Assembly (NCBI GenBank): GCA_022749755.1
Contig: CM040453.1
Span: 4,920,102 to 4,984,101, forward strand
Direction of reading: 5' to 3'
Origin: Azadirachta indica
Lineage: Eukaryota; Streptophyta; Magnoliopsida; Sapindales; Meliaceae
Length of the DNA: 64,000 nt
Part shown: positions 12,379-24,720 of the stretch, one piece after another
How positions within the stretch are numbered: the stretch's first letter is position 1
Layout of the letters: each line of letters opens with the position of its first letter
Translations under genes and position numbers: made by a program
The notes under the pieces: generated by a model
The model's database searches: none
Seen by the model: the letters and a program-made list of their open reading frames with translations, nothing else
Told to the model about the DNA's origin: nothing

Positions 12379-12942
12379 GTTGTAGAACCAAAATTGGAAC
12401 CCTCCGAATCAGTTGTTGTCAAATTTCTGGTCATCCACGCTTATCCCAGATGTTATTTGTCTACAAAATTTCTGCTGTGTGAACTAACATTGATAATGAA
12501 GTTGAGAAATCTTGTTCATTTCTGTCTCCCCTCTGCTCTAATTTAGCCTAGACAAGAGGCTATTTCCCTTTCGCTATAATAACAGTAACACACACAAAAT
12601 AGGATACAAATCCAATTTGGTGGTCCACTTCAAAAAATGACACAACATAAATTTCATGCAAATATTCATTGGCCCTCGTAATTTTGTATTCCCATCAACA
12701 ATTATTTGTCACACGAATCTTCTTGTCCCCCTACTATTATTACTAATACATATATATGGTCTTGCAACACCACGCGCTTACTCATACCATCTCAAGCCAA
12801 TTACTATTGACTATGACCCAAATTAAAATTTATAATTCTAAATATTTACATTATTAGAAACATATTGTATAGTTAAAACTAATTAATAAAGTGGCTGTGA
12901 TGGGAAGTGAGATTGTGCCGCCCTTCCGGAGGTGGATTGGTT

Positions 12943-13024
12943 GCGTAGCTAGCTAGCTGGCTGGCTGGCTTTGAATATGAATATGAATATGAATATGAAT
13001 ATGAATATGAATATGAATATGAAT
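12943..13024. repeat. GCTA/GGCT tetranucleotides followed by a (GAATAT)n array
   Basis: Short AGCT and GGCT tetranucleotide runs (about 12943-12970) are followed by about eight and a half GAATAT hexamers (12973-13024). The array runs out into GGACAAC. A second GAATAT array at 28617 ends in the same flank. Confidence 0.9.
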
Positions 13025-14927
13025 GGACAACGCATTATTCACTTATAATAAGCCATCGATGTTATCCACCCAAATGGCATCAAGTTTATGTGTCACTACG
13101 CAACCGCACCTAATTAAATTCAACAACAATTACTATCATTCCTCGAAATATATTCTTAACCCAAGACAAATTGTTTAAAGTATTCAAAATCTTGAACAAA
13201 ATCGGATTCTATCTATAACTTAAAACAAAAGCAACACAATAATAATAAAAGTTAATTTGGTTAGCTAAAAATTACTTCAATGAAAATTATTAGATTTAAT
13301 CTAATGCTGCTTAGAAAAGAGTTTTCAGGCGAACGGTTTTTCTTCCTAAAAGATCCATCATTACTAAGAATTTTCTTTTTTTTTTTAAAAAAAAAAAAAA
13401 GCGGCAACTATGAATATGACGACGATCATGGTCATCACGTAGTAGTAGCAGTAGAAAAAGGACAAGTGTGTTGTTCAGGATACAACCAAAGCATACATTT
13501 TATGGGACCCAATGACTTAGGGTTTGACCTTCTCTCTGTCCGAACGCCCCCACATTGACCTGCCTGCAAGAACCCGTACAACGCCTCCTGGACCTCGAAG
13601 TGGAATCCATCACTAATAATACTACCCGACATTTTCACGTGCCCCTTTTACTTTTTATATTCTCAATTTTACTCCTATTACTCGTATTTTATATTTATAA
13701 CGCCCCCGTAAATCCTTTCATTCTCTCCTTACGACCTTACCCCCATCTTAGTTTGAGCACAAATAATATGATTATCATTTTTTTTATCTTTAATTTTAAG
13801 GAAAGGAAAAAGGAGATGATAATTGAAGAGAATATAAGAATTTTTAATTATTTGTTAGGTATAGTATAATAACAACTTTTAACAAATCATTTAATTAGAA
13901 TTAAAAATAAATAAATTCAATTCAATTTATTAAATATGTCTTACGATAAATTTTATCATATATAAATGATTCTTTCTTTAACTTAATAAAAAAAGTATTT
14001 TTCTTTTTTAGATTTTTAATGAATTCTAATTTTATATTCAAAACTGTTTTAAAATTTTGATATAATTCCTTTCCCTTATAATTTTTCTTTTATTCTTTCC
14101 TTTTAAAAATAAAAAATTGTATTTATGTTATTTAAATCTCTCTCATATTAATCAAAGATTATCTAAAAATAAACAAGCAATAACACATCTAAATTTAAAA
14201 AAAAAAATGCAAGCAAAGACCAAAACTTCGACTATGTGCTATATTGTACTGATGAAGTACAATAGTGAAAGATAGCATGAAATAAGTGACATTAAACAAA
14301 AATGGAAGGATAGAATTGCAAAATTTAGACTTAAGATAAGAGGGAGGAATTAAGACAAAAGCAGATAAAATGATAAATTAAGTCTAAAATAAGTGGCATT
14401 TGGTTATATGGAGAAGTTGAGACACTAAAAATGGCAAGCACATCATCCAAACAATCTCTTCTTCTTCCTCCAACTGTTTGGTCTGCTAGTCATTTTAGGA
14501 GCCGTATCCGGAATTAAAGATAATTGTGTTGTTCAATCACAACCAAACCAAGAAAAAAAAATTCGCAAAAAAAAAAAAAGAAAAAGAAAAAAAAGCTACC
14601 CAGAAACAAAGAAAAAGTCAGTGCTTGGCAACAAACTCCCCTTTTGGCTTTTGCTTTCTCCTTCAATCTAACAGCTCTCATGTTTTTGTTTTCTGGAAGT
14701 CTGAAAATTGCCCATTTCACTAAAGCTTCTTCTATTGATTTTGCACAACTCCCTCCATTGTTTCTTCCTATGATGAATTTGTCAAATAAACGAGCGTTTT
14801 GTGCGTGAAGGCCAGGCATTTATTATTGATATAACAAATTCACGAGACAAAAGCTTCATCTTTTTTTATTTTGGCTTTTGGTTTCTATGATTCCCTCCAT
14901 TTTTTATATTCTGGGTTTGTTGCAGAA

Positions 14928-14972
14928 ATGTCCTTACTGTTCATGAAAACCAGCGAAAAACATAATCTTTGA
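14928..14972 (+). promoter_or_regulatory. Candidate upstream ORF 1 of the PIP5K gene
   Basis: A 14-codon ORF (MSLLFMKTSEKHNL) lies 79 bp before the PIP5K start and just after a plausible 3' splice site. It is in the leader if transcription starts upstream. Evidence is positional only. Confidence 0.35.
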
Positions 14973-15013
14973 TCTGGGTATTGATGGGAGAAGAAGAATA
15001 AGCGAGAAGGGGA

Positions 15014-15103
15014 ATGAGAGAGAGAAAGAAGCTGTACACAGAGGGAGATAATGAGCAAAGAACATACGAGCGTTGTTGCGAAGGCCTGGGAAACAACGGT
15101 TAG
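15014..15103 (+). promoter_or_regulatory. Candidate upstream ORF 2 overlapping the PIP5K start
   Basis: ATG at 15014 opens a 29-codon frame that ends at TAG 15101-15103, overlapping the first 53 bases of the PIP5K CDS in another frame. If translated, it would take initiating ribosomes past the main AUG. Inference from position only. Confidence 0.35.
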
Positions 15104-18100
15104 AAAATCACAAACAGTTGCAAAGAGGAGAAACAATACTTTCTTTGCTCCAATGTCTGTAGCCCATGTTGATGATGATGAGTATGGTCCCGGTGAAATC
15201 TATCATGCAGAGAGAGTACTCGCTAATGGTGACTTCTACACTGGTCAATGGGCTGATAATCTTCCACATGGCCAAGGTAAATATCTCTGGACGGATGGCT
15301 GCATGTATGTTGGTGAATGGTACAGAGGAAAGACAATGGGAAAAGGCAAATTTAGCTGGCCTTCTGGCGCTACTTATGAGGGAGATTTCAAGGGAGGATA
15401 TATGGATGGCAAAGGAACTTATACCGGCTCAGCAGGGAATACTTACAAAGGTTCTTGGGTTATGAACTTGAAACATGGACAAGGGACTAAGAGTTTTTCT
15501 AATGGCGATTACTATGAAGGAGAATGGCGACGTGGGTTGCAGGATGGCCACGGAAGATATCAATGGAAAAATGGGAATCATTATATTGGTCAGTGGAAAA
15601 ATGGGATGATTAATGGCAATGGAACAATGATTTGGAGCAGTGGTAATAGATATGATGGCTTTTGGGAGGATGGATTGCCTAAAGGAAATGGGACATTTAG
15701 ATGGGCTGATGGGAGTTTTTATGTCGGCGTTTGGAGTAAAGATCCTAAAGAACAGAATGGAACTTACTATCCATCAGGTTCTCCAGCTGGGAATTTGGAT
15801 TGGGATCCTCAACAAGTGTTTTTGGAGGATTTGAATGACTGCAAGATATGTCCAGGAGAGAAAGTTTCAATCTTGCCATCGCAAAAGATGACTAATTGGC
15901 CTGGAATAGCAGGGGAAATCAATAATAAACAAATGATATACAGGAAATGGAATGATGTCGGGAGGAATAGGAGGACGTCAGTTGATGAACGTCTAAGTAA
16001 TTATAGTTTGGATACTGATGGAAGTAACAATTCTTGTGCTGTTGGTGATAGTGATGAGGGATTGGATAATCTTCAACTTGAAGATCTCGATACACGAGGG
16101 GGCAGGATGATGATGAGAATACAGCCCTCCCCAAAGAAGCAGGGAGAGACAATAGCTAAAGGGCATAAGAACTATGAGCTTATGCTCAATTTGCAGTTGG
16201 GGATCAGGTATTTTGCAGTTTGTTCTTGTTCATTAAATTCTGTTGTCTCTAATTTCTGTTTTTGGTGTCATCTTCGTTGTATCTGATGTTAAACTAATGT
16301 CTTGTGTGTAGGATTTGATTATGATGTACTTAATATTAAGCTTTCTTTTCACTGTATCTACCAAACATGCAGCTTCTATGTTTTGATATGTATTCAAATT
16401 AAGATCATAATTTTGTTATAATTTTTTTTTAAGGTTGAATTGAATTTTGGGATTTTTCAGTTTGCAAATCATTTACTGCTTTGTTTTTAAGGTTCTGTAT
16501 TGTGCCTACTGTTATTCCCAAGATCTCAAAATGCTTATTTGAGCCTTTGATATCCTCTAAAACAGTTTTCCTCCAACCAGTAGCTAGGATTTTGCAGAAG
16601 TGCTTCTTTGGAAGGTTCCAAAGAAAATATTAGAAGTTTTCCGTCATAAATAGTAAAGTTAGGAAATTTTCTAGCAATGCTGTCACTGTATTCCTATCTA
16701 CAACTGTAATCTTTGTATTTACTTATTTTCTTCTGCTGTGGCACAGACATTCTGTTGGGAGACCCGCTCCAGCTACATCTCTTGATTTAAAGGCTTCTGC
16801 TTTTGATCCCAAGGAAAAGGTATGGACAAAATTCCCGCCAGAAGGATCGAAGTATACTCCTCCTCATCAATCTTGTGAGTTCAAATGGAAGGATTACTGC
16901 CCGGTGGTTTTCAGGTTTGGGGTCAATATGCATATCTTTTTCAATGGATTGTCCTCCTTTCAATAGCATTTTAGTCTTAATTGTATTACATAAGACTCTC
17001 AGACCGTGTGAATATTTTAAGAAACGTCTGAAGTTGCTCATGCAACTATAGTCCTTGGCCATTCGGCATGAAGAGAACTATGATTTGCTCATGGCATGTT
17101 TTATCTGCCTGACAAATATTAATGGCCTATAGCTTTCAAAAGCTCTGTTAAATAAAATGCTTAGTGTGTGGATATGCCTCATTCGTCTTATATTGTGTCA
17201 ATTCATTAACTATATGAATCATGTTTCATTTTTCTACCACCATAGCTTTATGTAATTATAATCTGCATCTGACTTTTTACAATTTTATTTTCAGGACTCT
17301 CAGGAAATTGTTCAATGTGGACGCAGCTGATTATATGATATCTATATGTGGAAATGATGCCCTTCGAGAGCTCTCATCCCCTGGAAAAAGTGGCAGTTTT
17401 TTTTACTTAACCAATGATGACAAGTACATGATAAAGACTGTGAAGAAGGCAGAAGTAAAAGTAAATTCCTTTCTTTTTCTGGAGATTTGCTTTTTTGCTT
17501 CTTGTTATGCTTCAACTCTTGAATTTGGAGACTTTTAAATGTTTCCGTTTTAACTTTTTGTTGGATCCTGTACAAGCTTTACAACAATGTTTTGTGAAGC
17601 CTATATATGCCAAAAATTTAGAAAAAGGCTTCATTTCTAAACTCTTTCTCAAGACCGTTACCTCATTTGCTTTTAGCAAATGGTCACTCACATTTCTCTG
17701 ATATAAACACTAACAAAGTACTTTTTTATTTTTTAATTTCATTTTCTATTTGGAGTTTCAATTCATATGCAAATCCTAATCAGGCAACAATATCACAGGT
17801 GCTAATTAGGATGCTACCAGCCTATTATAATCATGTTCGAGCCTTTGAGAATACACTAGTCACTAAATTTTATGGCCTTCATTGTGTGAAATTAACTGGG
17901 ACTGCACAGAAAAAGGTACTGTGAAAATGTATCAATTCAAAATATAAAGATTCTTTTTATTAATTGCCATCTACACACTTCACTCATTTTGGGATTGATG
18001 AGCCAGGTGCGATTTGTCATAATGGGTAACCTATTCTGTTCTGAGTATGCCATTCATAGGCGCTTTGATTTGAAAGGTTCTTCTCATGGTCGAACAACTG

Positions 18101-19731
18101 CTAAACCTGAGTCTGCAATTGATCCAACAACAACTCTTAAAGATCTTGATCTTAATTTTATATTTCGATTACAAAAGGTTTGGTTCCAAGAGTTTTGCAG
18201 GTAAACTCACTTTGCTAGCATCTTTGTTCTCTTTTTGTTCTTTTTACTTTGGCTGAAGTGTCAGTACTTCCCCAGAACTTACACCATGACTATAGATTCA
18301 TGTGGCGTGGAAATATCTCCACTTCCTTGTAATTTTATGTATTAGTTGCGTGTGAAAAGTTGTACATTAGACATTTCAAATGATAGTGATAAGTTGTTAA
18401 AACTGTGAGCACAAATTGCCTTTAAAAGCCCTTGAAAGCAAATTGTGGGTAGAAAACGTATATAAACTTCGGAACTTAAAATACATTGAGATCGTTAAAT
18501 CAACACTGACAGTGACTGCTTTTTTATTGTTAGAATAAAATGATCAAAACTACCATGTTCACTAAATTGTGTTTGTGGACTTAGTAAGAGATTTATTTAC
18601 TAGTCTTTGCTATATGCCAGTAACTAATCATATTCAGAGTTTCATCTAAAGTAAATCATTTCATTCTTGCTCAGCTTTTATTACATCTATATAATCTTAT
18701 GCTCTGTGGATATGTATTAGTTATTTCTTAGTCAATTTTCAAAAATATGGAAGATCAACTTTACAAAGATGTTCTTCTCACTTGTAGTTTTTCTCTATTT
18801 GTGCAGGCAAGTTGACAGGGACTGCGACTTTCTTGAACAAGAGAGAATAATGGACTACAGTCTCTTGGTCGGTCTTCACTTTAGAGAAGCCATTTCATAT
18901 CGGGATTCTAATACACCTCGTACTTCTGGAGCTCGCACTCCTAAAGGTTGTTCTAGTCCAATCTAGCATTTCCCACTTACTCTTTTCAACATCAATCATT
19001 GCTGAACAAGTACAACTATGTTTTGAACTTGATTGGCAGGCAATGGAGATCTTGATAACGAACCAGCAGCCCCTCGCCTTTCTAGAGTAGACATGGATCA
19101 ACTTCTTTTAGATCCCACCCGGTAATACAAATTCATGAATATTGAGCTTATATTCCTGACTTTGTTGATGAAGTTCTAGTTATATCGAAATCAATTTGCC
19201 AAAATGATCCAAATTTATGCAGTACTCCATGTATCAGAGATAAAAACTATTAGAAATAGTTCTCTTGTAACAAAGTGAACTCCAACTACGATTATTGTTA
19301 TTCCCCAAACGGATTACCAACTATTGATTTTTCTTAATATTGACTCAGTATAGCTTAATCCTTAGTGTCGTTTGGTTGTGCCGTCTTTATAGTGACTGCT
19401 GAGTTTTTTCTTGTCTCATTCTTTTCTGATTGTGTGATGCAGGTGGGCTTCCATAAAGTTAGGTGTGAACATGCCGGCCAGAGTTGAACAAACAGTTAGA
19501 CGAAATGATTGTGAAACACAACTGGTTGGAGAACCGACTGGTGAATTTTATGATGTTATCCTCTTCTTTGGTATAATAGACATACTACAAGACTATGATA
19601 TTAGTAAGAAACTTGAGCATGCATACAAATCAATGCAATATGATGCAACTTCAATATCTGCTGTTGATCCGAGGCAATACTCAAAACGGTTTCGGGATTT
19701 CATTTTCCGAGCTTTTGTAGAAGACACATGA
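15051..19731 (+). CDS. PIP5K: Phosphatidylinositol-4-phosphate 5-kinase with MORN repeats
   Basis: Eight exons (15051-16207, 16747-16914, 17295-17460, 17799-17915, 18007-18200, 18807-18946, 19040-19121, 19443-19731) encode 770 residues, the normal size for plant subfamily B PIP5Ks. The enzyme phosphorylates PI4P to PI(4,5)P2 at the plasma membrane and acts in polar growth, endocytosis and cytoskeletal control. The N-terminal half carries seven to eight MORN repeats (residues about 52-240; units such as [16 protein letters not shown]). The catalytic half shows the DLKGS motif at residues 557-561, MDYSLL at 616-621 and the IID motif at 719-721, followed by the basic activation-loop region ending in [12 protein letters not shown]. 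The N-terminus MSKEHTSVV and MORN sequence look closest to the Arabidopsis PIP5K4/5/6 group; this assignment is from memory and should be checked. Two upstream ORFs precede it. Confidence 0.95.
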
Positions 19732-21021
19732 AAGATATAGAATTGACCCAAAATCTTCAAATTGCTGTCAGTGGCCATCCATGTATAGTCAGTTTACCTT
19801 TGTTCACAGAGATGACAATATGAGAATAGTTACCACTAAGGGGTTAGAATATTGGCCGCCGAGTATGATTTGGAGCTGCCTGAAATTCCTGGTTTTGACA
19901 ATCATAGTTGCAGTTTCCCTCTTCATCGTCGTCTCTAGTACCTTACACTTACAAGGTATATGATAAGTTATAGTAAAAGGCACAGATTTTATGTCATAAA
20001 CAGAAAGAGAGAGAGTTACTGAAGCCTGTTTCAAATTGTAAAATGAATTAACCAAACTAAGTGTGTTGAACGTAAAGTGGCATTGATTCTTTTTGTACCT
20101 AAAATTTTTTTCCCCATAAGGTGAAGTCAAGTGAAGTGAATCTGGGTCTGACATGAAATAATTATGTACATAAGGAGGTTTAATGTAACTAGCATCTAGT
20201 TATTATCTCAAATGAATTTGTTTGAGATAAGTTTGCAGGGGCATTTCCTTTCCTTTGATTCTTTGTACATGGTATTTGTATTGCATACAAAAACTCGGTT
20301 CCATTTTCAATCTACAATTTTAGTGCTGTTGTTCGTATGCACTTTGTCTTTTATGCAACTAAAAATTATCCAACACAAGTTGAAATCTTGAACTAAAGGG
20401 TATAACATTAATTGAAATTTGAAATCCAACCTATCAGTACGTGTACACAAAGGTGGCACCCCAGGAGGCATTAAATAAAGTAGTTTTGCAGAGAAACGTA
20501 AGATGGGGAAATAATGTATTTGTCAGCCCAAAACTGGAAGAAAGCGAGAAAATGAAAGTAGTGGAGCTCCTACGTCTACTGCTGCATCTGCAAGGATGCA
20601 TTAAAATTTTGTCTATATACAATAAGTAAAATAGCAGACATCTCTAGAAAATGGTCTGCTGTTTAGGATGCAACCAACTCTGATCCCCATTACATTGACA
20701 ATGAAATTACATACATTCCATGCCCAGAGCGCACTGAAACAAAACTCTCGTCCATAAATAGCTATCAAACAATTAATGAGTTGCTTTTCTCTTCTCTAAT
20801 ATCTTAATGATCGAATCAAATGGTTAACGTCCATCTGCCTATCAATAATACTCACCTACGTTACTACCACGTAAATAAATTTATTTTAGAAAATTATCAG
20901 GCACCTGAAATTTGATAAAACAACAAATACCCTTAAAAATTTGAAGGTTAAGATACCTTCAAATTTAAAGAAATAAGCTGATAATTCTTAAATTTTTATG
21001 TCTTAAAATTAATATATTATA

Positions 21022-21023
21022 TA

Positions 21024-21075
<52 letters not shown>
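21022..21075. repeat. (ATT)n microsatellite
   Basis: About seventeen ATT units, uninterrupted, in non-genic DNA. Confidence 0.9.
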
Positions 21076-21076
<1 letters not shown>

Positions 21077-22280
21077 TTAAATTTTAACAAAATAATAACA
21101 TAAGATATATTTTTTTAATTATAACATTTTAGTCCCTATTATATAAGGATGAGAATTGGATATATTAAAAACAAGTTCGGGTTTTGAAAGAAATAAGGCC
21201 AGAGCCAACTTACTTTAATTTTTAACCCGCCCAAACCGATCCCAATCTGCCCCCATTTGACCCCGTTTTTAATTGAAATATAGTATTATTACAGTCAAAT
21301 TAAAAGACTTGCTATAATAGAATGCTATATAATGGGCTGAATTTTTAGGTCAACTTCAGTATTTTACAATATCAAATTACAATATTTTAAATAGTAAATT
21401 GAGTTGAGTGGGGTAGGAAATCCCCGAATCGATCCCAATTGTTAAACAGGTCAGATTTTAAAACTTTGTACCTACTCCAATTTTTAAACGAGTTAAATGT
21501 TTAAGCCTAAAACCAGTCTCAAATGAAGTAAGGTAGGGCGAGTTCGAAGAAATTTTTCATTCCTACTATTATAATATTATACACAACATACTATGATATG
21601 GAGGATTAAAATGTTGGAATTAAATTTTTAATTTATTATTTTAATAAAAAATTTAGAAAAAAATATATTATCCAAAAAATTCTTACAGTCAATTAGTTCA
21701 ACCATATGTTAAAATATTCATAAACCTCTTCGTTCTCTCTTTTAATAATAATTTAATATTTAATTATAAAATATTTTTAGTATTTTATTTTTATATATAA
21801 TATCTCTATTTAAAAAATTATATTTACATCATTATATGCTTTTAAGAAAAATTATGAGAATATGTGTATTGCTATATATGCAAACCAACCGAGTTTGAGC
21901 TTGAGAAAATAAGAGGGTTAAAAATATATTTGGACAATATTCATCCCTTTACATTTAAAAAATAAAGAAGTTAAAAAGAGAGTTAGAAATTTTTTTTTAT
22001 ATGAATTTTTTACCGAGATGTCATTTATTTATTTTTAAATCAGGACACGGTTTTTAAATGGGTCGGCGCAAATTCTAATTTTCATATTAAAAGAATTTTC
22101 GTACTTTTTTTTTTTTTTTTTTTCTTTTAATTTCTTGATTGGGGATGTATGTAGTTGTCAGTTGATTTGTAATTAAAATAAGTAAATAAAATATGGGTGA
22201 GGAAAAGGTTAAGAAAGTACTTTCATTTAGGAGGAATTATGTCATACTTACGGATAAATGTTCCAATGTTGGAGCTTGGC

Positions 22281-22311
22281 AGCTTGCCTTGCCTTGCCTT
22301 GCCTTGCCTTG
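22281..22311. repeat. (TTGCC)n pentanucleotide repeat
   Basis: Five to six tandem CTTGC/TTGCC units. A CCCT tetranucleotide run follows at 22453-22478. Confidence 0.85.
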
Positions 22312-22793
22312 GGAGAATATTTGCGCTCTACCCTCCGGCCTCTACACAGCCTAATAGAGTTAATTGATTATTGGAAGCTTATATATAGCATAGAGATAGG
22401 GAAAGGGAAGGTCTAGAAATTGATTGCCCAACCTACCAACAGCAATGCATGCCCCCCTCCCTCCCTCCCTCCCTCCCTATCATAGGACACAATCTATCAA
22501 CATTATTATTTATAATAAAACCCAAAATTTAAAAAAAAAAAAAAAAAAGCTAAAATGAATAAAATTTACCTGAAAGTTTAACCACTTCTTCTTGACATAG
22601 ACAGAAACAAAACTAATTGAGCAACTTCCAAAATATTGTTCATTTAAAATTGACTTAGTTCATAATTTTACATCATTTTGCACTTTTGTCTTTGATCATT
22701 AGGGTAAACAGAGAAAGATTTGATCATCATCTATTACAACTAAACTAATTCATATAACTCCAAGAGCTACATCTACTACATACATGTTCACGT

Positions 22794-22918
22794 CTACCTA
22801 TCATAGGCAGTCATTGCAGTGTCTTGTAAAGTAGATAATCCTAATGTTGATTCTGCATACCATGGCTTCATATAGCTGCCACCGACCACATTCATATTCC
22901 AGATTCCAGGTTGCGGAT
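22794..22918 (-). other. Putative 3' coding exon of the SRS gene, cut off by a TGA in the upstream exon
   Basis: On the minus strand a CTTAAG acceptor is followed by a 41-codon open frame ending in TAG (22794-22796). Its composition looks like protein, not AT noise (DPQPGIWNMNVVGGSY... ending DTAMTAYDR). SRS exon 2 has a donor at 24708/24707 (CCAAG|GTATAA). Joining there keeps the zinc-finger/IGGH frame exactly: CAA G|AT CCG gives Q-D-P. However, TGA at 24721-24723 stops that frame 12 bases before the donor. It may be a C-terminal exon lost through a nonsense change, an exon used by another isoform, or 3' UTR. Not confirmed. Confidence 0.4.
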
Positions 22919-24720
22919 CTTAAGATAAAGGTTGATTAACTTTATTACCTGGCACATATAAACATTTGTCAATCTGCATTGACAGTGAAAAATAAATAAA
23001 ATCAACGTTGCATTGGACTAAAAGTGCAGACAAAATATATAAAGAACTTTGCTACGTCTAAGGTAGTAAGGGTAATACTAGCATTTACCATAAAATATGA
23101 GCAATAACAACTTATAAAGAAGTTAAAAAGAACTGCCCTGTGCTATATCCCAGATCAAGATCTCCAAGCACAAACTGGACACACAAATGTTTTAAGATTC
23201 TTGTCACTTGGGCAACAAAATGGATAATTGGATGCTGGATAGCTTTATTAGTCTCAGGTATTATTATGCCAAATACATACTCAGACCCAGGGTTTACATT
23301 GGCTAGAATTGGGAGATGCCAGTCCTCAAACGGCATTCAAATTCATGGAAATGTTGAATGGTCATTCAACTTTTGAGGACAGAAGATCATAGACTCTAGA
23401 ATTATAACTGTAACAGCCAAAGTTCAATGCCTTAACAATAGACTTTATGACTTCTAAAACCAGCACACTAGAAATTAAACTGACAGTTGAGAAATGTTTT
23501 CTAACATCACAGCAAGACATGGACTTGTGCATTTTATGTGAATCATGATCCAATTACAGTTAGTATTGCAGTGTAGAAATAAAGTTAGATACTATTTATG
23601 CTTTATTTAACTGTTAGAAAGTCAAATGGATTACTAAAAGTATCCGCAACTTAAGTTTTCAAAAGAGATAGAGATAATGTACCTCCAAAATTCAAGCAGT
23701 TGTGGACAATTTTATCATCAGATAGCCAAGAAAGAATGATAAAAACAGAGCATCTGCAATGACCAATAATTGAGACAACTTTTGAAAAATTGAGACATTT
23801 GTAACCGGCCAAAATTATGAGAAACCACTGCTGCAGTATTGTCTTACACAGATAAACTTGATTATGAAAATTGTTTCTGTAATTGGAAATAGAACTATTC
23901 CTGTTTTCTGTCAGCTAAGGAAATGGCCGCTAAGGAAATGAAAGGCATCCCCAATAATTGAATTAATTCATGCAAAAGAACTGCAGTGCGGAGATTTTTA
24001 CAGCCTGAAAACAATTTACAAATGAAAAATGAAAATTCCCCAGACCGTGCTTTTTTTTCATTCATGAATGAAAAGCTTTAATCAATGCCATAGATAACTA
24101 TGACAAAGTACATGTGGACGTAAGCACATGTAATGCCTTATCATCTTTTACCAAAGATTGACAATGACACTCCAACACCACCCTCGCCTTCTTATTGAGC
24201 TTGCTTCACACTTGAATGTCCTAGAAGATTTAATGATTTATGAAAGCAAACAAAGCTTGAAATCTCATATAAGTGTTGAAAATGGAATAAATGTGCTAAA
24301 ATACCAAGTTGCTTATTGAAAAAGTGAAAAGGAAAAAAAAAAATGCTTCAACAGCAAAATAATTGACCAGTCCTTGACTTTAGGTGCACTGTGGAGTGTG
24401 GACTAAACAAGGGATAAACTTTGGACAAACTGAAGTTCTAGAAGACCCACAGGCATGGATATGATTTCAAACAAAGAAAATGAAGCCGTTCTATGACAAT
24501 AAACAGTTGCAGCTGCAAATTTTTCCAAATACAGATAATATGGATTAATATTTGATCAAACTATGATTTCTGTTCTAATACAGATAATGTAATCCTTCTA
24601 ATAAAGATGATTCATAATGCTACTTCTGAACACAGTTTTACTTCTATGATAGTTCTTAAATCAGAAATAAACACAGAAATAGATCAATATGATGTTGTAG
24701 ATTATACCTTGGAGTAATCC
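22919..24720. other. Probable 3' UTR or last intron of the SRS gene
   Basis: This stretch holds no convincing coding exon. An open frame at 23112-23336 (minus) and one at 23140-23376 (plus) overlap each other and match nothing I recognise. If the exon at 22794-22918 is real, most of this stretch is a 1.8-kb intron. Confidence 0.4.

Larger units (their letters stand above)
10634..14927. other. 4.3-kb intergenic region with microsatellites
   Basis: No protein-coding gene is supported. The first few hundred bases are probably the NQR 3' UTR. The region holds a CAG-type trinucleotide run (about 11052-11076), CTTTT-type and poly-A/T runs near 11730-11770, 11850 and 13378-13400, and other simple repeats listed separately. 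The last roughly 400 bp (from about 14500) are pyrimidine- and A-rich and may include a 5' UTR exon or intron of the PIP5K gene. TTGTTGCAG at 14917-14925 resembles a 3' splice site. Confidence 0.6.
19732..22793. other. Intergenic region between PIP5K and the SRS gene
   Basis: The first 400-500 bp are probably PIP5K 3' UTR. The rest is AT-rich with no supported gene. Two open frames on opposite strands near 20434-20629 overlap and lack homology I recognise. The stretch at about 21170-21545 and 22040-22080 repeats CCCGCC/GATCCCAAT/GGGTCGG-like words typical of old dispersed plant repeats, but I cannot define ends. Confidence 0.5.

Noticed and set aside
12223..12546. Plus-strand 107-codon frame
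   Set aside because: Open mainly because an (AAT)n repeat yields poly-Ile; no homology or coding signal outside it.
13280..13869. Overlapping plus- and minus-strand frames of 67-104 codons
   Set aside because: Low-complexity A/T-driven sequence with frames on both strands and no motifs.
19804..20154. Minus-strand 116-codon frame
   Set aside because: Lies over the PIP5K 3' UTR region; no recognisable protein family.
20434..20629. 62-codon frames on both strands
   Set aside because: Both strands are open over the same bases, neither has a motif or gene context.
23112..23376. Frames of 74 and 78 codons on opposite strands
   Set aside because: They overlap each other and match no family; neither joins in phase to the SRS exons.
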